Shown piece after piece: positions 53,023 through 63,127 of a DNA stretch of 64,000 nt. The stretch's first letter is position 1. Each line of letters begins with the position of its first letter. The stretch covers positions 248,001-312,000 of the forward strand of contig NZ_JAUMIT010000005.1 of the NCBI RefSeq assembly GCF_030519655.1, in the 5' to 3' direction. Under the pieces are notes generated by a model that saw only the letters and a program-made list of their open reading frames with translations, was not told where the DNA came from and did not search any database. Origin of the DNA: Wenyingzhuangia gilva (lineage in GTDB: Bacteria; Bacteroidota; Bacteroidia; Flavobacteriales; Flavobacteriaceae). A program made the position numbers and the translations under genes.

Positions 53023-54331
53023 TTTTATAAGCTTCGAAGACAAAATATACAAATACAATTACATATTCTAAAAATACCAACCAAAGATTTTCTTTGTAAT
53101 TGTGGTTTTTATATGCACTATAACTAAGGATAATAGTAAAACTCCATAAAACAGGAAAGGTGTAATTTGTAAAAATACATAAGAATAGAGGAATAGCTAT
53201 GTACCAAGGGTGAACTACGCTTGCCAACAAATAATAGCTGATGATTAAAAACAGCATGCTGGTTAAAAGTGTTTCTGTTTGATTGTTTTTTCTGAAGAGA
53301 GAAATAAGGATAGTAATACCAATAATAATAAAAGGCGTTGTTTTTCCAACCAAACCAATGATGTTATAGCCTTTAATCCAAAAGCCAATTTCTCTAACAA
53401 CATAATAAATACTAGCATTGAATTCAAAGTTTTGAAAATAGAGTTCTATACTAGACATAAAGTTGTTTACTAAATCTTGACTTAAAAAAGGGGTGAATAG
53501 TATTACGTTAATCCCTAAAACAATTGCTCCATAAATGAATAGATTTTTGAATCCTAATTTTTTGTACAGAAGGGGAATAAAAAGCAATGGAATTAATTTG
53601 ATTGAAACTGAACAAGCCCAAAGGGATGCAGATAAATGATTTTTGTTTTGAAGTAAGTAATAAATACTTGCGCTAAGAAAAGCAATCATCATTCCTTCGT
53701 AATGTAAGTTGCCTGTGATTTCAATGATGATAAAAGGGTTGATGAAATATAAGAGTATTTTTCTTTTATCAATATTTAAGTTATCTAAGATCTTGAGGCC
53801 AAAATATAGGGAGATGATATCAGCGATAATTAATGTTAATCTCATTACAATAGTGCTAATGAAAATACCATTTTCTGAAATGATGGCAGGAATGCTAAAC
53901 GCAAATTGATTTAAAGGCGGATAACAAGTAAAATGACTTCCATTCATACTTCCCATGCCTTTATATAATTCTATTCCGTTAGAAATAAGCTCAGGATTAT
54001 TTTTTGGTAATATTAAATATGGATTGATCCCGTTTAACAAAGCTCTCCCATCCCATAAAAATCTATAAAAGTCATCAGAAAGATTAGGGATGGCTAATAA
54101 AATGACCAATCTAAAAAGGATTCCACCAACAATTAGCCATTTTATGGAGAGGTTGCTGAATTTATATAAAAGTCCAAATCCAATAAAAAGAAGGCTATAA
54201 TAGGTGAAAACTTTGTTAAAATCTGTTCTAGGCGTTGTATAGCCAAATAAATAATAGGTTATAGCGGAAAGAAAAATGACTAACAAAGCGTGTTTGTTAG
54301 TCATTTTAAAAGATTTTATAAATAATTTCAT
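52979..54331 (-). CDS. GT-C-type membrane glycosyltransferase (mannosyltransferase-like)
   Basis: A protein of about 450 residues with 10-12 membrane helices when started at ATG 54331; MTNKH at 54304 is an alternative. The longer frame to 54421 overlaps the upstream gene by 41 bp and is less likely. The first periplasmic loop has LSDDFYRFLWDGRALLNGIN, with the DD pair typical of GT-C enzymes that use polyprenyl-phosphate sugars. It is the last of three transferase genes on the minus strand; the GT2 at 56003-56698 could make its lipid-linked donor. Confidence 0.8.
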   Translation of the reverse strand: MKLFIKSFKMTNKHALLVIFLSAITYYLFGYTTPRTDFNKVFTYYSLLFIGFGLLYKFSNLSIKWLIVGGILFRLVILLAIPNLSDDFYRFLWDGRALLNGINPYLILPKNNPELISNGIELYKGMGSMNGSHFTCYPPLNQFAFSIPAIISENGIFISTIVMRLTLIIADIISLYFGLKILDNLNIDKRKILLYFINPFIIIEITGNLHYEGMMIAFLSASIYYLLQNKNHLSASLWACSVSIKLIPLLFIPLLYKKLGFKNLFIYGAIVLGINVILFTPFLSQDLVNNFMSSIELYFQNFEFNASIYYVVREIGFWIKGYNIIGLVGKTTPFIIIGITILISLFRKNNQTETLLTSMLFLIISYYLLASVVHPWYIAIPLFLCIFTNYTFPVLWSFTIILSYSAYKNHNYKENLWLVFLEYVIVFVYFVFEAYKTKTNAETKHSKLPY

Positions 54332-54380
54332 TAGGCTTTTATTGAGTCTGATCTGTCGAAACAAAAACAGCTTATTTACA

Positions 54381-56003
54381 TTACACTTTTTTAAATACAG
54401 AGGTATAAAATATAAATCCAAAACCTAAAAATAACATCACATGAAATATAATCAATCCGCTGTCAAAAGGAATGTACCAAGCATCACAAGGAGCTAAGCC
54501 AAACATACAGTCTTTGTCATAAACTTTTAATTCATTTCTTCCTATATATCTTACCAACCAAGCGCTTAGAATACCAAATAAAAAGTAAAGACATAAAAAT
54601 CCTTCGTAAATCACATTTTTTGAAGGCTTTTTACGAATGTATTTGTTCTTTTTCCAACCATCAATAGATTTGATATTAAATTTTGGAGTTCTAACAAATT
54701 CACTACGTTTACGTCTATGTCCTTCAATCACTGCACCAGAGTTGTTTAAAGACAATCCCATGGCAACACTAAAGAAGGTTAGAAAAGTTCTGATGTATTG
54801 TAAAAATCCTTTAAAACCAGATTTTTTTTGCACATGTTTAAACATATACCAGTAACAAATAAAGAAAATAAGCGTACTGATTCCGAAAAAACTCATGGCT
54901 ATAAAATAACCTTTAAAGTCTTCAAAATAGTTTTTAACATATAACATAGGAACACTTAAAACTCCTACAATTAATACATTTAAAAACATAGTGCTATTTA
55001 AAAGATGCATTACACAGTGTGCTTTGGTTTTGAAAGATAAATCAGAATGAATAATTTTTTTAAACATTTTCTGAAAATTTTCAGCCCCACCTTTGTTCCA
55101 TCTAAATTGTTGAGATCTTGCAGCGCTAATCACTACAGGTAATTCAGCTGGTGTTTCCACATCAACCAAATATTTAAATTGCCAACCTTTTAATTGTGCT
55201 CTATAACTTAAATCTAAATCTTCTGTTAAAGTATCTCCTTCCCAGTTACCAGCATCATAAATACATTCTTTTCTCCAAACCCCTGCAGTTCCATTAAAGT
55301 TGATAAAATGTCCTTTAGAGTTTCTACCCATTTGCTCTAAGGTAAAGTGAGCATCTAAGGCAAAAGCTTGAATTTTAGTTAATAAAGAATAGTTTCTGTT
55401 AATATGTCCCCATCGGGTTTGAACAACTCCAATTTTTTCATCCTTAAAGTAAGGAATGGTTTTGTACAACCAATCAGCTTCAGGTAAGAAGTCAGAATCA
55501 AAAATGGCGATTAATTCCCCTTTAGCAATAGCCAATCCTTCTTTTAAAGCACCAGCTTTAAAACCTTGTCTATTGGTTCGAGTAATATGAATAATGTCTA
55601 AACCTGTTGCCGCAAGTTTATCAACCCTTTCTTTTGTTTTGATCACGGTTTCATCCGTAGAATCATCTAAAACCTGAATTTCAAGTTTTTCTCTAGGATA
55701 GTCTAATAAAGCGATGTTTTTTAACAATCGTTTCATTACGTATTTTTCGTTAAATACAGGAAGTTGTATGGTAACGTAAGGAATTTCATCAGGATTTGTT
55801 AAATCGAATTTAGCAGAACTGTCTAATCCTTTTCGATCTTTTTTCCTAGCCTTAAGGTAATTGAACAGTAAATTTAACTGTGCCAATGCATAAAAGAAAA
55901 CCATTACTAACGAGACTAAATATATAATTAAAAGTATGCTACTGATAATGTATATGATATCGTTAGTAGATTTTGAAAGCGTAAATAGTAAACCGTACAA
56001 CAT
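54381..56003 (-). CDS. Processive-type glycosyltransferase family 2 membrane enzyme
   Basis: A 540-residue enzyme: N-terminal membrane helix (about residues 15-45), a cytosolic GT-A domain and four to five C-terminal helices. The D,D,D,QxxRW signature is present as the QVLDDSTD segment, FDSDFLP, TEDLDLSYRA and QQFRWNKG. This is the cellulose synthase-like/ceramide glucosyltransferase-like group of GT2. It overlaps the upstream DPM1-like gene by one base. Product is unknown. Confidence 0.88.
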   Translation of the reverse strand: MLYGLLFTLSKSTNDIIYIISSILLIIYLVSLVMVFFYALAQLNLLFNYLKARKKDRKGLDSSAKFDLTNPDEIPYVTIQLPVFNEKYVMKRLLKNIALLDYPREKLEIQVLDDSTDETVIKTKERVDKLAATGLDIIHITRTNRQGFKAGALKEGLAIAKGELIAIFDSDFLPEADWLYKTIPYFKDEKIGVVQTRWGHINRNYSLLTKIQAFALDAHFTLEQMGRNSKGHFINFNGTAGVWRKECIYDAGNWEGDTLTEDLDLSYRAQLKGWQFKYLVDVETPAELPVVISAARSQQFRWNKGGAENFQKMFKKIIHSDLSFKTKAHCVMHLLNSTMFLNVLIVGVLSVPMLYVKNYFEDFKGYFIAMSFFGISTLIFFICYWYMFKHVQKKSGFKGFLQYIRTFLTFFSVAMGLSLNNSGAVIEGHRRKRSEFVRTPKFNIKSIDGWKKNKYIRKKPSKNVIYEGFLCLYFLFGILSAWLVRYIGRNELKVYDKDCMFGLAPCDAWYIPFDSGLIIFHVMLFLGFGFIFYTSVFKKV

Positions 56004-56698
56004 TACTTGAAACTATATTTAAAAATCCAACTTAATATTTTAATTCCGGCAAAGATAGTTCCTTTTATCGTACCTGAAACTTTTGAAACCCCAATTCTTT
56101 TCTTATATCTAACTGGTACCTCAAGATAGTTAATTTTTTGTTTAAGAGCCTTTAATTGCATTTCAATTGTCCAACCGTAGGTCTTATCTTGCATGTTTAA
56201 TTTTAGCAATGAATTGTATTTAATAGCTCTAAAAGGGCCTAAATCAGTGAATTTGGCATTAAAAATAATTTTCATAAGACTGCTTGCCAACCAATTTCCA
56301 AATATTTGTTGGGGAGTCATGGAATTTTTTTCTCTTCCTTGTTGATGTCTTGATCCTATCACAAAATCATAATTTTGTTCAATAATAGGAGTGACCAAAT
56401 CAATCATTTCTTCTGGATAGTCGGAATAATCTCCATCTAAAAAAACAACAATATTTGGGTTGATATTGTTTTTAGCAATATAATCCAATCCTTTTAGGCA
56501 AGCATAACCATAACCTTTTTGTGTTTCTAATAAAACAGTAGCACCAGCTTTTTTTGCAACTTGCTCAGTATTATCGGTAGAATTGTTGTTAACTACTATA
56601 ATGTAGTTGGCGATATCCTTAGGAATATCATGAATTACGTGAGCAATAGATTGCTCTTCATTATAAGCAGGAATAATCACTGCTATGGTGTTGTTCAT
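56003..56698 (-). CDS. Glycosyltransferase family 2, dolichol-phosphate mannosyltransferase-like
   Basis: A 231-residue soluble GT-A enzyme starting NNTIAVIIPAYNEEQSIAHV, with LDGDYSDYPEEM as the metal-binding motif and the late DLGPFRAIKY and GVSKVSGTIKG segments of DPM1-type enzymes. It likely transfers a sugar to polyprenyl phosphate. It is followed directly by the processive-type GT2 gene and then a GT-C enzyme, a logical order for lipid-linked sugar synthesis and use. Confidence 0.9.
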   Translation of the reverse strand: MNNTIAVIIPAYNEEQSIAHVIHDIPKDIANYIIVVNNNSTDNTEQVAKKAGATVLLETQKGYGYACLKGLDYIAKNNINPNIVVFLDGDYSDYPEEMIDLVTPIIEQNYDFVIGSRHQQGREKNSMTPQQIFGNWLASSLMKIIFNAKFTDLGPFRAIKYNSLLKLNMQDKTYGWTIEMQLKALKQKINYLEVPVRYKKRIGVSKVSGTIKGTIFAGIKILSWIFKYSFK

Positions 56699-56726
56699 AT
56701 AATTATGTAGTTGATATTTTATATGA

Positions 56727-58343
56727 TTAGGAATTCTTTTTTGTCATGCTAAGTAAGTCCATATCATTCCCCAAAAGTATATCATTTACTTGAGTTCTAC
56801 TAATACCTGTATCAGAACCATTTTCTAATTTTAAAACTCCGCGAGGACATACGGCTGAACATATACCACAACCCACACAAGAGGAACGAACAATGTTCTG
56901 TCCCTTTTGAGCGTAAGCCCTAACATCAATTCCTTGTTCGCAATAAGTTGAACAATTTCCACAAGAAATACATTGTCCTCCGTTGGTTGTAATTCTGAAT
57001 TTAGATTTAAAACGTTGCACAAATCCCATGTAAGCTGCTAAAGGACAACCAAACCTACACCAAACTCTGTTTCCCATAATAGGATAAAACCCTGTTCCAA
57101 TAACTCCAGAAAAAATAGAACCTATAAAAAATCCATACCAAGTTTGTACATCATAAGCAGAAATACCAAAGGCAATTACTTTCCAACTTTCTATATGAGC
57201 GAAATATACATATAAGGTCAAGGCGGTCATTAAAGTAGCAAAGACCAGTACTCCATGTATCAACCAACGTTCTACTTTCCAAGAAAATAAAGATTTGTCA
57301 GACAATTGTCTGTAAGGATCTCCTAGAGTTTCTGCCAAACCACCACATCCACAAACCCACGAACAATACCATCTTTTACCATAAAAATAAACCATAATTG
57401 GTACAATAATCACAGTTAAAGCAATTCCCCAAACGAGCATAAAAATTCCTAAATGCCCACTATTTAAAAGATTATTGATGTTATAATCAAAAAAGAAAGT
57501 ATAGTTTAAAGGCCAAGCATTTTTAAAATCAAACCAAGGCTTGTTAAAGGCAACTAATATTTCAGGAATTAAAAATCCAAAGGCAATTTGAAAAAATAAA
57601 ACTACTGTAGTTCTTAATAATTGATAACTATTGTGGCGATATTTAATAAACATTCTAACAGCAAAAACAGTCATTACCGAGCAATACATTACTCCATATA
57701 AAAACCATTGACCAGCATCGTTTCCACTTAAAAACTGATTAATTCCATTTACCGATAAAATAGGATTGATGATATAATTAGGAAAAAAGTAAAGCAACAC
57801 ATAAAAGGCCATAAAAAAGAAAGCGGTGATAAAACCAATGATTCCTTTGTTGGTAGCACTGTGTTGAAAAATTCCGTTGTTTTTAATTCCTGCCGGACCT
57901 AATAATTTATAATTGGGGATAAAAATCATGAGACCACCAAGGATGGCAAATCCAAAAGTGATAAGAAACCAAAGCGTAGGGTGTTGTTTGTACCAACCAA
58001 TTACAGAAGCTCTGGCCAAAGGATAAATAAAATCTTTAGAGGTTTTACTCCATTTAAGGTGAATGATTTTACTCCAATCTGTTTTTGGCTGACTTTTTTG
58101 ATATTGATTTGATGCTTTTGCTTGATCAAGAATAATCTGTGATAATTCCCAAGTACTCATTTGTTGATCAACAATTGCTTTTTGAGTATGGTTTATAAAA
58201 TATTCACTTTTAATATTTTTACTTTGTATCCAGTTTTCATAAGTAGCTGTAGTTACTTTATGAGTTCCTGTAAAAACACTTCCTATAAAAAAGGCAAAAC
58301 CTAAAAAAGTTAAAAAATATCCTATGTTTTTAATTGCTTTCAT
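56727..58343 (-). CDS. Polyferredoxin-like 4Fe-4S membrane protein (NapH/NosR-like)
   Basis: A 538-residue protein: an N-terminal helix, a periplasmic segment, five to six further helices, and a C-terminal cytosolic part. The helix ends carry cysteine clusters YCSWVCGCGG and WCRFGCPL, as in NapH/NosR/CcoG-type electron-transfer proteins, and two ferredoxin motifs follow, CISCGNCSTYCEQG and CVGCGICSAVCPRG. It should move electrons at the membrane. It lies 83 bp downstream of an FAD oxidoreductase gene, which may be its partner. No dedicated reductase is seen nearby. Confidence 0.85.
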   Translation of the reverse strand: MKAIKNIGYFLTFLGFAFFIGSVFTGTHKVTTATYENWIQSKNIKSEYFINHTQKAIVDQQMSTWELSQIILDQAKASNQYQKSQPKTDWSKIIHLKWSKTSKDFIYPLARASVIGWYKQHPTLWFLITFGFAILGGLMIFIPNYKLLGPAGIKNNGIFQHSATNKGIIGFITAFFFMAFYVLLYFFPNYIINPILSVNGINQFLSGNDAGQWFLYGVMYCSVMTVFAVRMFIKYRHNSYQLLRTTVVLFFQIAFGFLIPEILVAFNKPWFDFKNAWPLNYTFFFDYNINNLLNSGHLGIFMLVWGIALTVIIVPIMVYFYGKRWYCSWVCGCGGLAETLGDPYRQLSDKSLFSWKVERWLIHGVLVFATLMTALTLYVYFAHIESWKVIAFGISAYDVQTWYGFFIGSIFSGVIGTGFYPIMGNRVWCRFGCPLAAYMGFVQRFKSKFRITTNGGQCISCGNCSTYCEQGIDVRAYAQKGQNIVRSSCVGCGICSAVCPRGVLKLENGSDTGISRTQVNDILLGNDMDLLSMTKKNS

Positions 58344-58426
58344 TTATGTTTTAGTTGATGGTTGTCAGTTGTTGGTTTTTTGTATTGCAATAAATGCTAT
58401 AGTAACTAAAAACCACAAACAAATAA

Positions 58427-59752
58427 CTAGGCGAAAATTCGTTTCCAACTTTTCTTTTTTGCAGTTAAAGTAGTTCCATTTTCTGAGTTGAATTTTGTAA
58501 TGATTTCCTCCTCATATTGTTTGTAAAACTCAGGATCAAAATTGGCGTCTTTTAAATGTTCTAACACATATTCAATGCTTTTTTCTTCGGTTAACCATCT
58601 GTCAAATAGTTGATGTCTTAACCTTATACCCAAAGTATTGATTCCAATAAATTTTCTTGAAATTTTATCAAAATTAAAATGCAAACACTTTTTACCATCT
58701 TTATGTTCCCAATAAAAACGAGCTTCATTTTCTTTAGGTAATGCAGTAATCCATCCGTAGGTTTGATATTCAATATCAAAAAACTTAGCAGAGTTAAACC
58801 AATGTCCCGGACTGTATTTTGTGGGAATACCACAAATAGTTCTAGCAACGGTTTCTCCCATTATTCTACCTGTATACCAAACAGCTTCAATAGGTCTGCG
58901 TTCTCCAATAACAGATTGTTGCTCTGCACAATCTCCAATAGCATAAATATTAGGAATGTTGGTTTCTAAGTTTCTATTAACTAAAACACCTTTATCTGTT
59001 TTAATGTCTGAATTTTTTAAGAAAGAAATATTAGGACTTACTCCGGCTGTTAATCCTACTAAATTACAAGAAATAGTTTCTCCTTTATCGGTAACAATGG
59101 CTTTTGCTCTTCCGTGTTCGTCTGATAAAATTTCTATTAAATTGGTGTTTAAGCGTAAGTCTATGTGATGTTCTTTGATGTGCTTATTAATCATTTCAGA
59201 CTCTTGAGCAGGTAACACTTTGTTCCAAAAGCTAGTTTCTCTTACTAAGAAGGTTACAGGAATATTTTTAGAAGCAAACATTTCAGCCATTTCAAAACCA
59301 ATCAATCCACCCCCAACAATTACTGCTCTTTTACAATCTTTAGCGTAGCGGTTAATTTCATCTAAATCTTGTTTAGAATACATCCCCATCACTCCTTTTA
59401 AATTTTGTCCAGGCCATCCAAATTTATTGGGGGTAGAACCTGTGGCAATAATTAAATCATCAAAAGTAATTGTGGTATTATTGTTTAGCACTAATTTTTT
59501 TAATGTTGTGTCAATCTTTTGAACATATGCTTGAACTAATTCAATTCTGTTTTTCTTCCAAAACCAATTTTCGTAAGGTTGGGTGTGCTCAAATTTCATA
59601 TGTCCCATAAAAACATACATCAAAGCAGTTCTAGAAAAGAAATACTTGGTCTCTGATGAGATGATAGTAATGTGATAATCAGACTTTTTTCTGATGTGTC
59701 TTGCAGCAGTAACACCTGCAATTCCATTTCCTATAATAACTACGTGCTTCAT
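58427..59752 (-). CDS. FAD/NAD(P)-dependent oxidoreductase (rubredoxin/nitrite reductase-type)
   Basis: A 441-residue flavoprotein from ATG 59752 (MKHVVIIGNGIAGVTAARHI); the longer frame to 59776 adds eight unlikely residues before the FAD motif. It has the FAD-binding GxGxxG at the N-terminus, a second dinucleotide motif VIVGGGLIGFEMAEM in the middle and NIPNIYAIGDCAE at the FAD end. The C-terminal 100 residues are extra to the core. It resembles the NAD(P)H-binding parts of NirB and rubredoxin reductases. Electron acceptor is unknown, perhaps the Fe-S protein downstream. Confidence 0.85.
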   Translation of the reverse strand: MKHVVIIGNGIAGVTAARHIRKKSDYHITIISSETKYFFSRTALMYVFMGHMKFEHTQPYENWFWKKNRIELVQAYVQKIDTTLKKLVLNNNTTITFDDLIIATGSTPNKFGWPGQNLKGVMGMYSKQDLDEINRYAKDCKRAVIVGGGLIGFEMAEMFASKNIPVTFLVRETSFWNKVLPAQESEMINKHIKEHHIDLRLNTNLIEILSDEHGRAKAIVTDKGETISCNLVGLTAGVSPNISFLKNSDIKTDKGVLVNRNLETNIPNIYAIGDCAEQQSVIGERRPIEAVWYTGRIMGETVARTICGIPTKYSPGHWFNSAKFFDIEYQTYGWITALPKENEARFYWEHKDGKKCLHFNFDKISRKFIGINTLGIRLRHQLFDRWLTEEKSIEYVLEHLKDANFDPEFYKQYEEEIITKFNSENGTTLTAKKKSWKRIFA

Positions 59753-59874
59753 GTAGGTTTTTTTGTTAAGATACAATCTTTAGGTCGTAAAGAATTTTAT
59801 AGACTTAATTTTTGAAACACATTTAGAACAATTTCAAATTAGGAATTGTTGATAGATGTTTTAGTTATGAAGTA

Positions 59875-61155
59875 TTACATTTTTACAGAGATTTCTTGAT
59901 CCTTATCTAAATAAAGTTTTACGTATTTATTTTTTCCTTTGTAGGAAACCCTAATAATATAATCTCCCTTAAAACCTCTAACTTTTGCAGTCCCTATGTT
60001 GTTTGTATTTAGCAATTCTTGAGTGTTAAATTCTTTGCTAAAAGTCTTTATCCACTGTTTACCACAAGCAGTAGGTGTCCCATCATAATTAAACAAAGCC
60101 CAAGGTTTATTTCCTTTTTTATTGTTGTTAAAAGTCCAATGCCAAATTCCCTCTACCTTAGGGTGACTTAAATAAATCAACATAAATTGTTCTACAATTT
60201 GTTGTTTTTGTATGTCAGTATATCGAAATTTTGGTTGATCTCTTACTTCAAATTCTGTAGCTTGATAGGATAGATTAAATTCATCAAAATATTGAAGGCG
60301 TTTGTACATTTCTTCTGGAGAAACAAAACCATTTTTAATTCTTGACTGAAATCCAATACCTTCAATAGGTCCTCCTTCGTTGATAACTTCACGAATAATA
60401 TCTTTATATTTTTTAGGTCTAGCGTAAGTATCTTTTGTGGTACCTGATATAATTCTGTTTTCGTTGATATAAAGTTTAACCCCAGGTCTGTTGTATAATT
60501 TTCTATAATAATCAGCTCTTTTAAACCAATAGGTTACTAGGTTGTTAGGTGTTAAATCATTCGCTGCATGATTTTCTATAGGTTCATTTAAAACATCCCA
60601 AGCAGTAACATTCCATTTTTTAATACCGTGTTCTATGTGTTGTTCCATTAATGGAATTACTTTTGCGGCTTTTTCGGTATCACTCAAATCTTTGTTAGTG
60701 ATAATTTCTTTTTCTTCTGATCGTAAAAATTTTAAACCATCATATACAAGGGTATGTCCTCTCATAGTGATGTTATGTGCCGTAAACCATTCAGCTGCTA
60801 TTTCTGATGCTTTTTCTTTTGGATTACCTCTTTGTTTTTGTTTCAATCCGTTTTCAAAACCAGCTGCATTAAATAAATTAGCAAAGTTTCTTTTGTAGAT
60901 ATCGGTATATTTAGAGGCCATAAAATCATCTTCTACAACTGCTCCAAATTGAAATTTATGTCTTACCAATTTTATATCTATTAAGGCATTTTTTAAAGGA
61001 AGGCCTTGCTCATTAAGTACATGAATGGTAATGTTATTTTTTCTATATAAATCTATTCTTTTTATTGCTTCTTCTTTCCATTGAGGACCTTGAGCTGTTA
61101 TTGAGTTTGTAATCAATAAAAAAAAGAATAGCATTAAAGTATTGATGATTTTCAT
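59875..61155 (-). CDS. Glycoside hydrolase family 10 (endo-beta-1,4-xylanase-like)
   Basis: A 426-residue secreted enzyme from ATG 61155 (MKIINTLMLFFFLL, cleavage near ITAQ); the longer frame to 61182 is rejected because the signal peptide starts here. After a short beta domain (about residues 25-70) comes the GH10 barrel with RGHTLVYDG, acid/base E191 in WDVLNEP and nucleophile E301 in ATEFEV. It probably cleaves xylan-like chains outside the cell. It has no neighbouring SusCD genes, so it is not part of a visible polysaccharide utilisation locus. Confidence 0.87.
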   Translation of the reverse strand: MKIINTLMLFFFLLITNSITAQGPQWKEEAIKRIDLYRKNNITIHVLNEQGLPLKNALIDIKLVRHKFQFGAVVEDDFMASKYTDIYKRNFANLFNAAGFENGLKQKQRGNPKEKASEIAAEWFTAHNITMRGHTLVYDGLKFLRSEEKEIITNKDLSDTEKAAKVIPLMEQHIEHGIKKWNVTAWDVLNEPIENHAANDLTPNNLVTYWFKRADYYRKLYNRPGVKLYINENRIISGTTKDTYARPKKYKDIIREVINEGGPIEGIGFQSRIKNGFVSPEEMYKRLQYFDEFNLSYQATEFEVRDQPKFRYTDIQKQQIVEQFMLIYLSHPKVEGIWHWTFNNNKKGNKPWALFNYDGTPTACGKQWIKTFSKEFNTQELLNTNNIGTAKVRGFKGDYIIRVSYKGKNKYVKLYLDKDQEISVKM

Positions 61156-61256
61156 TTTAAGGGTATATGGGTTCTTATACAAATATCAAGAAATATAATT
61201 TAGAAAATACATGCAGGATTAGTTAGTGGAGTTTATTAGTTGATTTTTGTACCTGA

Positions 61257-62225
61257 TTAACAACACCCACCACCATCGTAATGATAGGTAGATTCTGAAA
61301 AGTAAATATCATCTCTGCCCAAATCTTTTAAAGCTTGAGCCGTTTTATCGCAAATGGCTAAAGGTTGATTTTTTAACAAAGTATGTCCTTTACCATCGTC
61401 AAAAAACGCTTGATCACCATAATAAATAGCTGCTTTTCCTGTAAATATACAAGGGCCGTCTTCTGGCATAGGATCTTTAATGGCTGCTACCTCAATAGAC
61501 TCAATGTAGATTAGTTCTTCTGTAGGGTAATTTTTAGGATCTAAAATTCGGTAAGGTTTTCTAGCTCTAATTTCAATAGTTCCAAAACCTGCATCGGTTA
61601 ACATTTTAACATATTCAGCTATAGGTAAACTACCACTTAAGCACAAAGCACGCAAACGTTCATCGTTACGTAAAGTGTCGTTCATAGGTTGTTCACAAGT
61701 AGGATCACTCATCACCAAACGACCATGCGGTTTTAAGACTCGGTACATTTCTGCAATGGCTTTTTTTAAATCGTCGGCTTTAAAAATATTGAATAAGCAG
61801 TTCTGTGCTGCCACATCAATAGAGTTGTCATCAACAGGTAAATTTAAAGCATCTCCTTTTCTTAAATCGACAAATTCTTTATTGAACCATTTATTTTTTT
61901 CTTCGGCTTCTATAAAATTATTGGCTGATGCTTCTAACATTTCATCCACCACATCAATACCAATCACACCATTTTTTTGACGAGAAAAATAGGCGAATTG
62001 TAATAATTCCATTCCGCCACCAACACCAACATATAATATTTTTGGACTGCGAGATAAATCACGAGCATGCACTGTTGAACCACAACCGTAATTCATTTCT
62101 TGCATTATTTTTGGAATGGTTAAACCCGGTAATTCCCAAATAGGATTGGTGGTGCAACATAAACCAACATCAGGGGTTAATGCTGCTTCTTTATATACGT
62201 TTTTGGTGGTTTCTAAGTAACTCAT
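61257..62225 (-). CDS. arsM: ArsM-like arsenosugar-pathway methyltransferase
   Basis: A 322-residue SAM-dependent methyltransferase. The SAM motif is LYVGVGGGMELLQFAYF, and paired cysteines in LCCTTNP, DPTCEQP, ALCLSGSLP and the C-terminal GGGCC suit thiol ligation of arsenic. The pattern matches the ArsM proteins encoded beside arsS, a radical SAM protein whose end is found at the window edge. It would methylate arsenite towards dimethylarsenite. Other methyl acceptors cannot be excluded from sequence alone. Confidence 0.85.
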   Translation of the reverse strand: MSYLETTKNVYKEAALTPDVGLCCTTNPIWELPGLTIPKIMQEMNYGCGSTVHARDLSRSPKILYVGVGGGMELLQFAYFSRQKNGVIGIDVVDEMLEASANNFIEAEEKNKWFNKEFVDLRKGDALNLPVDDNSIDVAAQNCLFNIFKADDLKKAIAEMYRVLKPHGRLVMSDPTCEQPMNDTLRNDERLRALCLSGSLPIAEYVKMLTDAGFGTIEIRARKPYRILDPKNYPTEELIYIESIEVAAIKDPMPEDGPCIFTGKAAIYYGDQAFFDDGKGHTLLKNQPLAICDKTAQALKDLGRDDIYFSESTYHYDGGGCC

Positions 62226-62311
62226 AAGTTTTGGGTTTTTCAGTTCTCAGTTTACAGTTTTTATTATTGTTTAAAGCTGTCTACTGAATACTGTATTACA
62301 AATAGCTTTAA

Positions 62312-63127
62312 TTATAACTGCTCAATTAATTTGGTGAATAAAGTAATTAATTTTGGTTCTGCTTTGGCAGCCATTTCAAAAATTTCTGGAATGTTGATGG
62401 GATTTAAATTCATAGGATCACATTCATCTGTTAATACAGAAATTGCAGCACAAGGCAATCCAATTTGATTGGCAACTATCACTTCTGGTACGGTACTCAT
62501 TCCTACGGCATCGGCACCAATAATTTTTAAATATTTATATTCCGCCCTAGTTTCTAACTGAGGACCAACCACAGATGCGTACACTCCTTTGTGCAGATTG
62601 ATGCTATTTTCTAGAGCAATATTTTCTAATTGTTGATTCATATTTTTGTTATAGGGAGCAGACATGTCCACAAAAATATTCCCAAATACTTTGGCGTTTT
62701 TAAAAGCTAGCGGAGAACCTCCTTGTAGATTGATATGATCTTCAATTAACATCAATTCTCCTTTGTTAAAGTTTAAATTGATGGCACCCGCAGCATTGGA
62801 AATCAATAAATGTTGTGCTCCTAAAGCCTTCATCACTCTTATTCCGTAGGTTACTTCGTTAAAATTGTATCCTTCGTACAAATGAAAACGACCGTTCATT
62901 ACCACAACTTCTTTGCCTGCCAGAGTTCCAAAAATCAATTTACCTGCATGAGATTCTAAAGTAGCGGCTACAAAATGCGGTATATTGGTATAATCAATTT
63001 CATGAGTAATATTAATTTCATCGGTTAATTGTCCCAATCCAGTTCCTAAAACGATGGCAACTCGTGGAGTTTTTATTCCTTTTGATGTTAGAAAATCAAC
63101 ACTTTCTTGTATGTTTTGTAAAGTCAT
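62312..63127 (-). CDS. Purine-nucleoside phosphorylase
   Basis: A 271-residue trimeric-type PNP. The phosphate site is VLGTGLGQL near the start, with ESHAGKL, NAAGAINLNFNKGEL in the middle, and VSVLTDECDP-like VLTDECDP near the end. It splits purine nucleosides into base and sugar 1-phosphate. It lies between the ArsM gene and the TIGR04282-type transferase gene, sharing one base with the latter, so it may act in the arsenosugar pathway by removing adenine from the ArsS product. Confidence 0.93.
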   Translation of the reverse strand: MTLQNIQESVDFLTSKGIKTPRVAIVLGTGLGQLTDEINITHEIDYTNIPHFVAATLESHAGKLIFGTLAGKEVVVMNGRFHLYEGYNFNEVTYGIRVMKALGAQHLLISNAAGAINLNFNKGELMLIEDHINLQGGSPLAFKNAKVFGNIFVDMSAPYNKNMNQQLENIALENSINLHKGVYASVVGPQLETRAEYKYLKIIGADAVGMSTVPEVIVANQIGLPCAAISVLTDECDPMNLNPINIPEIFEMAAKAEPKLITLFTKLIEQL

